NCBI RefSeq assembly: GCF_051106095.1
Contig: NC_135785.1
Coordinates: forward strand, 186,200,045 to 186,264,044
DNA: 64,000 nucleotides
DNA from: Pogona vitticeps
Lineage: Eukaryota; Chordata; Lepidosauria; Squamata; Agamidae
Direction: 5' to 3'
Below, piece by piece: positions 12,093 to 27,352 of the stretch (within the stretch, counting starts at the first letter, position 1; each line of letters starts with the position of its first letter). The position numbers were made by a program, and so were the translations under genes. Under the pieces are notes generated by a model, which did not search any database, was not told where the DNA came from, and worked only from the letters and a program-made list of their open reading frames with translations.

Positions 12093-13867
12093 CAACACGG
12101 GGCAGTTCAAAGGCGAGATTGGCCATTTGTCTTGCATCTGTCTGCAATTCCAAAGCTCTTTTGCATCCGGCAAAATACACTTTGGTTCACACATATCCAT
12201 GTACTTACCTTCTAGAATCCTTTTTCCCCCTGAAAGAAATGATAGCTATTCTAGAAAGTGTACATCGGTCACAAAGTGCAGTGGGAAACAATGTGTCTCT
12301 TAAGGGAATTGTGCTGTCCTGCAGATAGTCGAAAGACAAGAGCTCAACATCTCCCTTTCTTTTGTTCAGATTGCTGGCCAAGGAGACTCCTGAACTTTCA
12401 TTATAGGAATGGGGAAGTTCTGGTGCTCAAGATGTTTTGGACTGTAAGTCACACATTCTCCCTGCTAATTAAAGTCTGAAATATCTTGAGGGTTACATAT
12501 TCCCCAAAGAGAAACAATGGGATGTGGTGAAGAGACTAATGGACTAGAACTCAGAAGACTTAGGTTCAAATTCCAGCTTTCCCTTGCAACTGCACTTTTC
12601 CAAATCCAAAAAAAAGGCAGCCCTATTTCTTGACAAGGCAATAAATGTTTGAAGTAGTTGTTGTTGTCTTTGTTTTTGCAAGCCTTTTCTCTTTTTAAAA
12701 AGTGTGGTTCTCATTTTTTTTATCACTCCCCCCCCCCTTTCCCCCATAAAGACAGAATTAGCATTTGCCATGACTTCTGGAAAGGCTGGCTTGTCCATTA
12801 AAGTTATTTATGATGTTTTTAAAAAGTAGATGAAAATTGTTCTCCTTAAATACAAGATTGCTAACATTTACAGGACATCTGGGAAAGTCCGATAAATACT
12901 GACAGGCCACAGCATGCATTGTCAGAAACAGACAGTCTGCCATTTTCTCAATAGTTGATGGCCCTTCGCTGCTGTTATAGCAGCACCTCTTAAATCATTC
13001 GCTCCTTTTAAATTTTTAATGTCCTCCTGCCATTAGCTCATGCTCATGTCCCCTTGTTAGTGCTTATCAAAGCAACTGTCTATTCAGCGACCTTGATATC
13101 ATTCTCTCCCCCTCCTTTCCTTGATTTTTCCAACAGTGCTCCAGTTTCAGTCAGAAAAACCTTTCCAATGACCTGATAGTCCTCTCCCAGTTTCATGCTT
13201 TCAAGTGCATGCAATGCATTATTTAGCCAATAAGCAGCCTGAGGTTCCTGGGATAAAGTATATAAGCCCTATGTGTGGTGGGGTTTAAGGCAGTCTTATT
13301 TCCTTTTTTTCTTTCTTTTTTTGGGGTGGTGGTGGTGGAAATAGCATACAATCAGATGCCTTGGCCTAAAATGCAACACTACACTATTGAATACCCTGAT
13401 AAATTAAATTTGCTGCTGCTGGACGAGGAGAGGCTCAAGTGGAGGCAGGAACATGTCTTAATCTTAGCTGCTACCACTTGTGGTGACACTGCTGATAACG
13501 TGTGTGCTTTCTGGAGTGCACAAACACTGCCTTTTTATTCCCCTCCCACATCGTTCTCCTCCTCCTCCTTCTCTGTATTTTTCTCCCTCTCAACGTTTCC
13601 AGCCTCCATCTTGCTTTCTGGTACATCAAGGGAACATAATGAAACCCACCTAAATCACACTGAGACAAAAGTAGATGATGCTGTGCCTGTTCTTTCATTA
13701 AACTAGAAATACCTTCTGTCCTATACTTGACATTACAGTTCAAAGTTAAGTCCCAGAATTTAACTACCTAGAGGATTAAGGCTGAAACAACATAGCCAAA
13801 TTTGCTCCGCTTATAAAATGGGTGACTTCAAATTATTGTTTACTAACCACATCACACAAAGGCTGAT
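12093..13867. other. non-genic; possible conserved noncoding stretch
   Basis: A SINE-like piece lies near 12510-12590 (TAGGTTCAAATTCCAGC). Bases about 12850-13160 look unlike repeats and have the mixed composition with TTAAAT and homeodomain-like TAAT-type words typical of conserved noncoding DNA. That is only an impression. The 143-codon open frame at 13275-13706 resembles no protein that I know. Confidence 0.35.
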
Positions 13868-14106
<239 letters not shown>

Positions 14107-14108
<2 letters not shown>

Positions 14109-15293
14109 TGAATTTATACCCCACCCATTTAGACTATGTCTACCCTGGGTGGCTTACAATAAAAATAGTCAAAACAATATAGTAAGTTAAAACGACAATT
14201 TAAAACAGCAATAATGGTATCATTCAAGATGGAAAACAAAAATCAAGTGGGGACGGGAGGGAAGGCCTGCCTAAAGAGCCAGGTCTTAAGTTGGCTCTTA
14301 AAAACATCCAGCGAGGGAGCCAGGCAGATCTCGGAGGGGAGACTGTTCCAAAGGCAAGGGGCCACTGCCGAGAAGGCCTGGTTTCTTGTTCTTTCCCTCT
14401 GGGCCTCCCTTGGCGTTAGGACCCTCAGCCGCCCCTCCTGGCTAGAGTGAGTGATTCAAGTAGATCTAGGTGGGAGGAGGCGTTCCGCTAGATATCGAGG
14501 TCCTAAACCATTTAGGGCTTTATATGTCATCATTAACACTTTGAAATCAATGCGGAAATGAACGGGCAGCCAATGCAAGGCAGCCAGAGTACGGGAAATA
14601 TGTTGATGTTTTCTCATCCCACTAAGAAGTCTGGGCGCCACATTTGGCACCATTTGAAGCTTCCACATCAATCTCAAAGGTAGCCCCACGTAGAGCGCAT
14701 TGCAGTGGTCTAATCTTGAGATTACAAGTGACCAAAGTGGTGAGTGCCCCAACATCAAGATAGGGATGCAGCTGGTCAATCTGCCACAGATGGAAGTAGG
14801 CGGAGTGGATCACTGATGCCACCTGGGATTCCATGGTGAGCGCCAGATCCAGATGAACTCCCAAGCTGCGAACCTCACTCTTTGCGGTGAGAGTCAGTCA
14901 CCCCTCCAAAAGAGAGGGAATTTCCCAAACCACCAATGGTGAGGCCACCCATCCTCAGGACCTCCATCTTGTTCGGGTTCAGCCTTAGCCCATTCTCCTG
15001 CATCCATTGCTGCACAGCCTCCAGACAGCGCCGAAGGGACAGAATGGCATCCACTGTGGTTGGAGGAAAGGAGATGTAGAGCTGAGTGTCATCTGCATAC
15101 TGATGGCACAAAGCCCCACAGCCCCTGATGACCCCACCCAGAGGCCTCATCTGGGGAGATAATCGAACCCTGCAGAACCCCACAATTGAGACTCCATGGG
15201 GCCGAAACACTCTTCCCAAGCTGTACTCTCTGAGGACAGTCCCCCAAGAAGGATCAGAGTGAGGCAAGCTCCAGACAACCGATTCCCATTTCA
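14107..15293 (-). mobile_element. L2-like LINE, 3' part with reverse transcriptase remnant
   Basis: Read on the minus strand it encodes the RT core CHQYADDTQLYISF (YADD complement at 15088-15099), then LNPNKMEVL, LGVHLDLALTMESQV, SRLDHCNALYVGLPLRL and HISRTLAALHWLPVHFRIDF, in the order of an L2-type ORF2. The frame is broken by several shifts and stops. Its 3' untranslated end runs to the CTGGGTGGCTTACAATAAAA motif and the microsatellite at 14106. It is 5'-truncated; endonuclease sequence is not seen. Confidence 0.85.
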
Positions 15294-15639
15294 AGGCTTG
15301 GGGGCTATTGTTTGCAATGAAGCATCACTCAAATGTCTCCTTACTCAAGTTCAGGAAAAGCATAACTGCTTGCACAAATGGGAAAAGCATAATGACTCAG
15401 GCTGCGGTTACATCAGCAAAGAGTTTCTGAGTTGCTGTTCATGAATTTTGACCCCCTTTTGGGGGGGGGTTTCAAACGACGCAAGGTTATGATTGATTCT
15501 TTTGTTCTACCTCCGTGCTATCTCTGCATCAAATCTAGCCTGCTGGGAGGCTACTACTGTATTTGTTCCATGATTCATCGCACAGTAAGCAAAAAAGCAA
15601 AGTATGCTGCTTATATACTGCCCCATGGCACTTAAAGCA
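15294..15639. other. short spacer between two LINEs
   Basis: The only recognisable piece is a LINE-tail-like GCTTATATACTGCCCCATGG CACTTAAAGCACTCTCTG near 15609-15645. Nothing else can be named. Confidence 0.4.
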
Positions 15640-16617
15640 CTCTCTGACCACCTTATCTATCTCCTGAGAAATCTATATATGGGACAGGAAGCAACAGTTA
15701 GAACTGGATATGGAACAACTGATTGGTTCAAAATTGGGAAAGGAGTACGACAAGACTGTATATTGTCTCCCTGCTTATTTAACTTATATGCAGAATACAT
15801 CATGCGAAAGGCTGAACTAGAGGAATCCCAAACAGGAATTAGGATTGACAGAAGAAATATCAACAACCTCAGATATGCAGATGATACCACTCTGATGGCA
15901 GAAAGAGAGGAGGGTGAAAGAGGAAAGCACAAAAAATGGTCTGAAGCTCAATATCAAAAAAACTAAGATCATGACCACTGGTCCCATCACCTCCTGGCAA
16001 ATAGAAGGGGAAGAGATGGAGGCAGTGACAGATTTTACTTTCTTCGGCTCCGTGATCACTGCAGATGGTGACACTAGCCATGAAATTAAAAGACACCTGG
16101 TTCTTGGGAGGAAAGCGATGACAAACCTAGACAACATCTTAAAAAGCAGAGACATCACCTTGCCAACAAAGGTCCACATACTCAAAGCTATGGTTTTTCA
16201 AGTAGTGATGTATGGAAGTGAGAGCTGGACCATAAAGAAGGCTGGCCACCAAAGAATTGATGCTTTTGAACTGTGGTGCTGGACGAGACTCTTGGGAGTC
16301 CCCTGGACTGCAAAGAGAACAAACCTATCCATTCTGAGTGCTCACTGGAAGGACAGATCCTGAAGCTGAGGCTCCAATACTTTGGCCATCTCATGAGAAG
16401 AGAAGACTCCCTGGAAAATACCCTGATGCTGGAAAAGTGTGAAGGTAAGAGGAGAAGGGGATGACAGAGGACGAGATGGTTGGACAGTGTCATCGTAGCT
16501 ATCAACATGAATTTGACCCAACTCTGAGAAGCAGTGGAAGACAGGAGGGCCTGGCGTGCTTTTGTCCATGGGGTCACGAAGAGTAGGACATGACTTAACG
16601 ACTAAACAAACAACAAA
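15640..16617 (+). mobile_element. BovB (RTE-type) LINE, 5'-truncated, RT C-terminal half
   Basis: The translation shows LLRNLYMGQEATVRTGYGTT, GKGVRQDCILSPCLFNLYAE, NNLRYADDTTLMAE (YADD at 15874-15885), LNIKKTKIMTTGPITSWQIE, LGRKAMTNLD, MYGSESWTIKKAGHQRIDAF and LLGVPWTAKRTN, in the order of BovB ORF2. The 3' end has the BovB tail (complement of GTCGTGACCCCATGGAC). The reading frame shifts near 15.91-15.97 and 16.3 kb, so the copy is dead. BovB is abundant in squamates, which supports the host assignment. Confidence 0.93.
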
Positions 16618-16742
16618 TATTCCATATATAGCGACAATTTTAAATTTTGGAACACTTTGATACCAATAAAGGAAGCTGTTATATTGATTTTTTTGTTATA
16701 TTGATTTTTAACATTATAAACTTCTGTCTGCTTTTACCTATA

Positions 16743-17248
16743 CAGTGGGGTCTTGACTTGAGAACTTAATCCGTATTGGAAGGCGGTTCTCAAGTCAAAA
16801 AGTTCTCAGGTCAAATCTGCATTTCCCATAGGAATGCATTGAAAACCATTTGATCCGTATCTGCTCTTCTCCGTCCATAGAAACTAATGGGAAGCTGCTA
16901 TTCTGCCTTCGACCACTAGAGGGAGATTTTTTTTTTTCTTAGGTCAAGAAAGGTTCAGGGAAGGCAGGGAAAATACAGTCCAGGCAGTACAGTACCAGGC
17001 AGGCCGAAGACTGTCTCCCAATCCACTCTCTAAACGCTGGGAGGAGTGAGGAAGCAGACAGGCACCCTTTTCACTGGCCAACAGTTAACTGAAAGTTCAA
17101 ATTTTGCACTTTCCCTGCCTCCTACGTGGGTTTTTTCAGTTCTTAACTCAAATCTAAGTATATAAGTCAAGTCAATATTTTCCTATGAGAGTGGTTCTTA
17201 AGTCAAAATGTTCTTAACTCAAGCTGTTCTTAAGTCAAGACCCCACTG
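16743..17248. mobile_element. mariner-type MITE (506 bp) with TA target sites
   Basis: The ends are CAGTGGGGTCTTGACTTGAG and the inverted AAGTCAAGACCCCACTG, flanked by TA on both sides (16741-16742 and 17249-17250). Internal arms repeat the 'ttctcaagtcaaaaagttct' words in both orientations. No transposase frame is present. Confidence 0.85.
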
Positions 17249-17250
17249 TA

Positions 17251-17729
17251 TTTACGTAATTTTCAATTCCTCTTTTCTTTTGTAATTCTATTACATTTCC
17301 ATTTTAATGTTGACATTTTATTTGTCAATGGATCTTTTCTTTTTCTTCCTACAGTCATTCAACTGCATTTATATTCTGCTAGTGATTCCTATTTAAAAAT
17401 CAAGAATACTTGTTTGCATATGTCTGACTCAGAAGGAAGGCCTTTATTGAAGTACATTTGCACAAAACAAAATTTCCAAACCAGCTTGCCATCTGTTCAT
17501 AATGTTTAGGGGCTGTTCATGTTTCAGGAACTCTGTCTATATATAAATGGATGTCAATGGACTTTGTCCATATATTAAATTTCACTTTTCAGACACATGA
17601 AATGTGCTTGTGTGTGTACATATACATACAAGCAATAAAAACCCAATCCTATTCCTGAGCTATTTTATATAGCAAAGTTGGCACTCTACTATTTAGGCAG
17701 TGTTTGAACAAAAAGAACTTCAAGAAACA
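17251..17729. other. non-genic, nothing recognised
   Basis: AT-rich sequence without named repeats or exon-like features. Confidence 0.4.
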
Positions 17730-17737
17730 GTCTAGAA

Positions 17738-18057
17738 CAGCTATAACGAACCTATGGCACATGTGCCACAGCTGGCATGCGGAGTCCTTTCTGCCGGCAC
17801 ACGAGCCATATGTCGCCGGATTGCTACTCTCCCCTCCCCCCTGCATCCAAATCTGTGCAGGCAGCTGCAACTGCGGTTCTGGTGCCTGGACAGGCAGTGG
17901 ATCAGGATCCAGAGCAGCTGGCGCTGGCGGCGGATCCAGAGTGGGGTCTCGAGGCATCGCCGTGCCTGGAATTCCCCCTTCCACCGCCACTTCCCATTCA
18001 GCCACCCCGTCCCCCCCCCCCGTTGGGTACGCGAGCCAAAAAGGTTTGCCATCACTG
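17738..18057. mobile_element. hAT-type MITE (320 bp) with 8-bp target duplication
   Basis: The left end reads CAGCTATAACGAACCTATGG and the right end AAGGTTTGCCATCACTG. Flanking 8-mers are GTCTAGAA (17730-17737) and GCCTAGAA (18058-18065), 7 of 8 equal, as expected for a hAT insertion. The GC-rich middle gives several overlapping open frames on both strands that are not genes. Confidence 0.85.
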
Positions 18058-18065
18058 GCCTAGAA

Positions 18066-18722
18066 GAACAGCAAGTGTTTGTTTTCCAACCTCCTTAACT
18101 CACTAGGCATAAATGGTATTGCATTGTTCATGCAAACTTTCATTTCCACTTGATATACACTGTATAAACGAAAACAGTTGTATAAGAAAACAAAGCACTA
18201 TAACAGTGACCAGGTTTCCAGCCTTCCATGTACTGTAGTAAATAAACAAATGCGACTACAATACGACAATTACATAGACAAAATCAGCCAACCAACCCAT
18301 GCATCCATCCATCCATCAATCATATAAGCTCTTTCATGTCCTCTCTTGTGGCAAAGCATGGACAATGCATTTTGTCTACAACTCTCCAGGGTAAAAGGTG
18401 AAAAACAGAGTTTCAGACCGGATATGGTTGCTCAGGCTCAACAGCTAAAAAACTGTCTTTAACCAGCTTCATGCTGGTAACTGATCCCAAACTATAGTAA
18501 GAAAAAAGCAGACACCAATACTGTGAAAGGAATGTTTCTATTACCTTTGCTGCATGTGTAAAATATTTATACATAATTTGAGGGTGGTTATCTAAGGTCA
18601 CAGGGCAGGGAGTTGGACTTTCAGGCTCAAAAGAACTGGCTTGGCCATGCACATCATGAAGGTGCCTCAGATGTTATGCTTGTTGTGCCTGAGTAGAAAA
18701 GCTTTGAACACTGTATTGTTCA
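18066..18722. other. non-genic, nothing recognised
   Basis: A short CATC run near 18300-18320. Otherwise unassigned. Confidence 0.4.
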
Positions 18723-19371
18723 GGAAGCCTCTGAGACCCAGCGCCGAACAGCTGAGAGGCGGGGCTGGGGGTGGGGAGCCAGCACTGCTTTCAGAGGTCT
18801 CCCACAAGTCCTCCGATGGTACTGGGAGAATTGGCGGGGGACCTCTGAAAGCGGCACTGGCCGCGGGGGGCCATCCTCCCCCCCTGCGGTCAGCGCCGCT
18901 TTCAGAGGCTTCCCAGGGCTTGCCCAACACTGAAAAACGAAGGGGAAAAGCACCCTTTCCCCCTGCCTTTTTCTGTGCTGGGCAAGCCCTGGGAAGCCTC
19001 TGAGACCCAGCACCGAACAGCTGAGCGGCGGGGGGGAGCGGAGACAACCACAAAATGGCTGCCACCTCTCAGCTGTTCGGCACTCTGGTCCCACAGAGTC
19101 TGGCTGTTCCAGGGCTACCAAGGCACCGTGAGGAGCGGGGCTCAGTCTACAGTACCTGGTATTGTAAGTGATTTTGTTCTGACTTTTTTTTTCTGAGTTT
19201 TTTCGCCCATAGGAACACATTAATTACATTTAAATGCATTCCTATGGGAAACCGTGCCTCGCAAGACAAAAATGTTTTCCTCTTGCGAGTCACCAAAAAA
19301 CTTGCAAGATGCTTTCGTCTTGCGAGTTTTTCATTTCGCAAGGCATTCATCATGCAAGCCACCACTGTATC
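18723..19371. mobile_element. composite palindromic MITE-like block
   Basis: A long hairpin lies at 18902-18930 paired with 18975-19003 (core GGCTTCCCAGGGCTTGCCCA). The unit GAAGCCTCTGAGACCCAGC plus CGAACAGCTGAG occurs at 18723 and again at 18990. The right end, CATGCAAGCCACCACTGTA, looks like a mariner-MITE terminus of the CAGTGGTGGCTTGC type, and CTTGCGAGT/ACTTGCAAG words repeat inside. The matching left terminus was not found, so the left boundary is uncertain. Confidence 0.55.
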
Positions 19372-19487
19372 ACAGGAGTACACCACCTCACATTTCATAA
19401 ATATTTAAGTATATATTGTCACATGAAAAGATATACTAAAATATTTATGAAATGTGAGGGGGTGTATTCACTTCTGTGATATATTGT

Positions 19488-19672
19488 ATGTGCCTTCAAG
19501 TTGGAACAGACCTTTAGCAACCCTAACATGGCTTTTAAGGTAAATGAAAATTTAAGGAGAGGTTTTACTAGTTCCATACCGCTAGAGAGTTTCCAAAGCT
19601 GCATGGGGATTTGAAACCAGGACTCCTGAGTCCTAGTCTGTTACTCTCCACTAAACTACACTGGGTCTTCTG
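19488..19672 (-). mobile_element. tRNA-derived SINE remnant
   Basis: The plus strand reads GTGCCTTCAAGTTGGAACAG ACCTTTAGCAACCCTAACAT GG ... GGGGATTTGAAACCAGGACT CCTGAGTCCTAGTC ... ACTCTCCACTAAACTACACT GG, the complement of a common reptile tRNA-SINE with its box-B-like GGTTTCAAATCC. Confidence 0.65.
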
Positions 19673-22457
<2,785 letters not shown>

Positions 22458-22694
22458 ATAATAAGTAATGTGCCATCAGGTCAATTCTGTCTTCTCAGGA
22501 TTTTCTAGGTAGTGAGTGTTCAGAAGTGGTTTACCATTCCCTTCTTCTGTGTGGGGGGGGGCATCCTGGGACCGTGCAGCTTTGCCCAAGGACCACACAG
22601 GCTGGCTTTTCTCCCAAGAGGCACAGTGGGGAATCGAACTCCCAGCCTCTGACTCTGTAGCCAGATACTTAAACCACAGTGTTATCCAGCCAGG
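22458..22694 (-). mobile_element. tRNA-derived SINE
   Basis: The complement of the SINE seen at 50468-50712: GATTTTCTAGGTAGTGAGTG, TTTACCATTCCCTTCTTCTG, GCACAGTGGGGAATCGAACT CCC (tRNA box B complement) and the terminal ATCCAGCCAG. Full-length or nearly so. Confidence 0.8.
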
Positions 22695-22712
22695 ATAGAC
22701 AGGCAGACAGAC

Positions 22713-23064
22713 AGGTAAGGTAAAAGTAAAGGTTCCCCTTGACAATTTTTTTTGTCCAGTCGTGTTCGACTCTAGGGGGCGGTGTTCATCCCCGTTTCCA
22801 AGCCATAGAGCCAGCGTTTTGTCCGAAGACAATCTTTCCGTGGTCACATGGCCAGTGCGCGACTTAGACACAGAATGCTGTTACCTTCCCACCAAGGTGG
22901 TCCCTATTTATCTACTTGCATTTGCATGCTTTCGAACCGCTAGGTTGGCAGGAGCTGGGACAAAGTGACGGGCGCTCACTCCATCGTGTGGATTCAATCT
23001 TATAACTGCTGGTCTTCTGACCCTGCAGCACAGGCTTCTGTGGTTTAGCCCGCAGCGCCACCAC
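22713..23064 (-). mobile_element. Sauria-type SINE, full length
   Basis: In the minus orientation it has the head GTGGCGCTGCGGGCTAAACC, the box-B-like stretch with AAGATTGAATCCACACGATG, the body TAGATAAATAGGGACCACCT and the tail CTAGAGTCGAACACGACTGG ending in an AAGGGGAACCTTTACTTTTA CC repeat. The tail resembles the BovB end, fitting mobilisation by BovB. About 350 bp; fossil without coding sequence. Confidence 0.9.
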
Positions 23065-24830
23065 AGACAGAGTTTTAAAAAACCTTCCTGGAAATATTAA
23101 CCTGCAAATTGCAATGGAGTAGAATAACTTTTAAAACAAGTCTGAAGGCTTCAGGGGGGCAATTTCACACTTTGAGACTCCACCATGAGCCCAAACTGGA
23201 CCATCTTTTCTAGGGAGTACTCAGGGGTGGCCATGTGGGTGATAAAAGTGCCTTGGGGTGCAAGGTGCCCATCTCAGTGCTAAAATCTAATATGTATTAT
23301 CTTAACATTTTAAGGAAAGAAAATAACCTGACGCTTCTTGGGCATGTTTTCAATATATGTCACAAAAAGACACTTAGGGCCAAGATGGGGAGTACACGGG
23401 CAGGACAGAAGAATTCCCCTTTTCTATTTCTTTTTTTTTTCCTCCCGGAAGTTGGAACAGGGTTGTTGTTTTTTTAAACACACTGATATTTGATTTTTCA
23501 AATGCTGGCTTTATCGAATCCTAAATGGAGTTTTTTGAGTATTTGATTACTCAAAACTTTGTCACTGATTCCAGTATTGCACTTGTTTGTTCTGTCGATA
23601 CTATACACAAAAACAACCTACAAACAAGCTGATGTTCCTTTATAGTTGTATGTGGATCTTATTTGGTACATTCTACAAAGTTGTTGTCAAATTAGTCTTG
23701 TTTCTTTACATTATTACATGCTATTTTAACGAGGTCTTCAGGCTGAACTGATGCGATTTGAAGGATTAAATGTTATTTTCCTCATTTTTTCCATTATAAA
23801 ACCAAATAGTCATGCTTCAAAAATAAAACCAGCTGGCAAAGTGCATTTGGGTTTTTATCTGTCAGAGACAACACAAGCTTAATTATCCTTAAATGGGGAC
23901 TTTAACAGGGAGACATAAATTAGGCAGCACATGGGACTATTTCATTCTGTGTTTTTCAGCCCCTGGCAAGATTTTTTTCCCTGCATAATTACATTGATTA
24001 TATTCCTAATATAGCTCAGTGAGCATTGGCAAGTCTGAAATTTTATTTCCATTACTAATCAAATAGATGCATATTATTACTTTATTTCAGCATGTGTACT
24101 AAAGACGTCCAAAGACTTTCCCACAGAATCTTTGCTGACAGTTTTAAGGTGAAACAGTCCATTAGTAAGCTAATGAACCTCTTCAACAGTATGGTCTCTA
24201 TAAACAAGAATCAGCAAGGGAATATTACAATGGAATGCAAGATGGCAAAATTCTCATATGTACAAAGAGGCAGATTAAGGGCACAATCCTACCAAGAGCT
24301 TGGAACAGTAAAAGTTCATGCTCTGAATCCAATACTACATAACCAGCAGTTGAAGGATTATAGGATTTGGTGGCAAGCCGAGTATACTGGCAAAGCATCC
24401 CAGCTACATTAAGAGAAGCTTTTCTTGACAAAGACCTGCAGTTGGCAAAGATTGGTCAAGGGGATGATACAGAGCAGAGCTTATGTCAATGGCACAGAGA
24501 TGGAACACAAACCATATCCTATACCCCTTCAGTCCACAGCCACAACCCTGTTGATGGCACAGCTTTTCCCTTACCAAGATCTGGTACAAGATCTCTTCCA
24601 CTGAATTCATGGGAAGGTTAAACATACAAAAATGGCCTTCAATGTCAAGTTGGTCCATCCACATTGCTAGAACAGATTTTAGGATATTTAATTCAGCACC
24701 TAGTCACCATACATCACCATTGGTATGTAAACACATATTGGAGGATCATAATAGCTATCTATTGATTACCCAAGATGCAAAGCTTGGAAAGTTACTTCTT
24801 AAAACCGTAAAGAAACTCAGCTGTGTGTTC
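23065..24830. other. non-genic; possible conserved noncoding stretch at 23.7-24.1 kb
   Basis: Bases about 23700-24080 are repeat-free, with TTAATTATCCTTAAATGGGG and GCATAATTACATTGATTA, words that fit homeodomain or POU sites. The rest has no recognisable gene; the 106-codon open frame at 24092-24412 has no known features. Confidence 0.35.
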
Positions 24831-25075
24831 TCGAAGGCTTTGATGGCTGGGATCCTATGGTTGTTGTGGGTTTTTCGGGCTGTTCGGCCGTGTTCTGGAG
24901 GTTTTTCTTCCTAATGTTTCACCAGTTTCTGTGGCTGGCATCTTCAGAGGACAGGAGCTAGAATTCTGTCTGTGTTCTGGTGCAGTGTGTGGGATTGTTG
25001 AGTACTGTAGCTGTGGGGCCAAGGTTTTTGTTCTTTTCAGGAGATTGGGTGTTTCCTGTGATCAGCGTCTTTTTT
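24831..25075 (+). repeat. second copy of the 6.3-kb interspersed repeat
   Basis: TCGAAGGCTTTGATGGCTGG, TTGTTGTGGGTTTTTCGGGC, TTCTTCCTAATGTTTCACCA and GGCATCTTCAGAGGACAGGA match the 6295-6430 copy. It extends further right with GTGTTCTGGTGCAGTGTGTG G. The inverted right arm of the first copy is absent. Confidence 0.65.
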
Positions 25076-27184
25076 GTTATGGGTCTTTTGTTGTGATAAC
25101 TAGCCAATAACACCCATCAATCATAGCGACAGATCACACACACACTTCTCACTTTCCCCTTCTTTATACATCTTCTATATTGAGACAACAGCAATGGGGA
25201 TTGAGTGTTCTCCCTGCGCTGTCCCTGAGTACCTAAGCTTTGAAAATGACTGAACATACATCTTCCCTTGAATTGCACACATCTGGGCAGCAGGGTTTTG
25301 ATTGCACAAAATTTTTCTAATAAACAAACAAACAAACAAACATTCAATAAAGTGCCTGAGAAAGGTGGATCTCAGACTTACCTAGGGTGCTGTTGCCAGC
25401 AATGCAGCAGCCCCCAGTCTCACGGTGGTGGCCCAGCCATCCTCCTCTCCTGCCACGGTGGTTCCACGTGGCAACCGGGAAGGGTGCTGAGGCATGCTGG
25501 GAGGCTGATATGGGTCAGGGGAGAGGGATGTGCGTTTGTGTGTTAATCAGCTGTGTATGCTTTGTAGTACCTTTTTCGGGGGCATAAGAGTTACATACAG
25601 ATTTTGAACCAGCATTGTTGAAGGGAGAAGTGTAATTTAAAGCTGGCAGAAGAGTAGAATATGTGTTGCATTTATTCTGGAATTTGGCTGATTCATTTTG
25701 TTAACAGAGTATGAAGTACAAAATAAACCAGCTACAGCACAAAGAAAATACACACACAGTGAGAGTATAGCTAAAATCCCATCTTCCAGCAATAAAAACA
25801 GTAGATGGTGCTGCCTGAGGAAGGAAGAAGAGTGTGGATCTGAGGGAAAATGCTTTGAGGGTGATAGCACTAAAGAAGCATGTTGGAGGACAGCACAAAA
25901 AGGGCTTGGGGACCTCAGTTTAGTACATTTTTTAGTACAGAGTCTTACTATATGGCTTTATCATATGGCCATGAGCAGAAAGATTTACACATCCAGCATC
26001 CTGTTCTCCATCTAAAAGTATTAGCTGGCAAGCTATTTATAGTAGGTATGACGAAGAATGGTTGTAGGTAATTTATGAACTTTGAATGGGATTCTCAAAT
26101 ATGGTAAATAAAGGTATTTTTAATGGACAATTGTCTTGCCTTAATAAATATAGTGCACAAAAATTAATTACAAACATCTAACGTTGAACTGCCACAAGAC
26201 TCTGTGGTGTGCAGTGGGAATCGGGGGGTGGGGAGGGGAGAAAGTGTGGATTGTATTGATTTCGGATACTGAGGTAGACAGTTGGATTTTTGAAGTGAAG
26301 AAAATCAGTATTGTCATGATGTGTGTCAAAGAAAGAGTAAACTAAGCAGCCACTATAAAGACGCCTATCTTTTATGTCTCATGCCGTGTAAAATAGATGT
26401 GAAGTGCTTTTTTTAAACAGTGCAGTATGTGATTTGTTTGCTTAGAACTGCATAGAAACTGAAGTTATCCTAGTTTTTTTGAAAATATGGGATGCTGATA
26501 ATAAAAACAGTTGCCTAAAAATCTATTTTATGCAGTCCTCAAAGGTACTGGAAGCCTTCAGCAATTGGATTAGGCAAGCTAGTATAGCTGAATGTTTACT
26601 AGCAACTTCAGTATGAAATTTAGCTAAAATAACACAGACAGGCTTTTACAGTGAATAATCACTTCCGTGGGCGAGGGCAGGGTTTTCCTATCTGCATGTT
26701 TTTTTGCTTAGTCCTGATGGCCATGTTCCAGTAGGGGCATAACTTGGCTACAAATTACTTTCTTTTAAAAAATGAAATGAGTAATATATTCCTAGGTTTA
26801 ATGTCTGGGAATGGTGGATCTGGAGGTAATTTGTTGAGTAACATACTCCAGACATTTGCAGGAATAATTTATATTTTTGAATTTTCTCAGTTGTAGATCC
26901 AACTGGAAGCCATTTGGCCATCTACATGTGTATAAATCTTATTTTAGCATCAGTGGAGGCGAACTAGTAAAATAGGGTGTATTATCCAGATTATACTTAA
27001 AGATCCTGGTGTCTAGAAACAAATTAGTAGGAGTCATAATATTAATCAAGGAAGCAACAAAGGCACCTCTAACGCCAAACACAGTATGACATTTTGACAG
27101 CTAACTTTTCTGTGATCATAATATTTCTGTTCACTTTTTTTAAAAAAACGTGCTGTCAATTTTGGCCAATGACAACCTTTTTCA
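25076..27184. other. non-genic, nothing recognised
   Basis: A short (AAAC)n run near 25320-25342. No exon-like sequence or named repeat. Confidence 0.4.
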
Positions 27185-27352
27185 AGGTTTTCCACATAGA
27201 AAGCACTCAGAAGCAGTTCACCATTCCCTTCTTGCGCAGCTTACCCATGGCCACACAGGCTGGCTCTAGTCACAGAAGGCACAGTGGGGAATTGAACTCC
27301 CAGCCTCAGACTCTGCAGCTAGAAACCTAAACCATTGAGATATCCAGCCAGC
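27185..27352 (-). mobile_element. tRNA-derived SINE, partial
   Basis: Same family as 22458-22694: CAGTTCACCATTCCCTTCTT, GCACAGTGGGGAATTGAACT CCC and ATCCAGCCAGC are seen in order. The 3' tail is missing. Confidence 0.75.

Noticed and set aside
13275-13706. 143-codon frame beginning with a hydrophobic segment resembling a signal peptide
   Set aside because: The hydrophobic part comes from a T-rich run and a GGTGGT repeat; the rest resembles no known protein and has no splice or promoter support.
17649-18106. Five overlapping frames of 104-119 codons
   Set aside because: They lie in the GC-rich interior of a hAT MITE.
22458-22694. tRNA-like box A/B sequence
   Set aside because: It is part of a dispersed SINE with a long non-tRNA body, not a tRNA gene.
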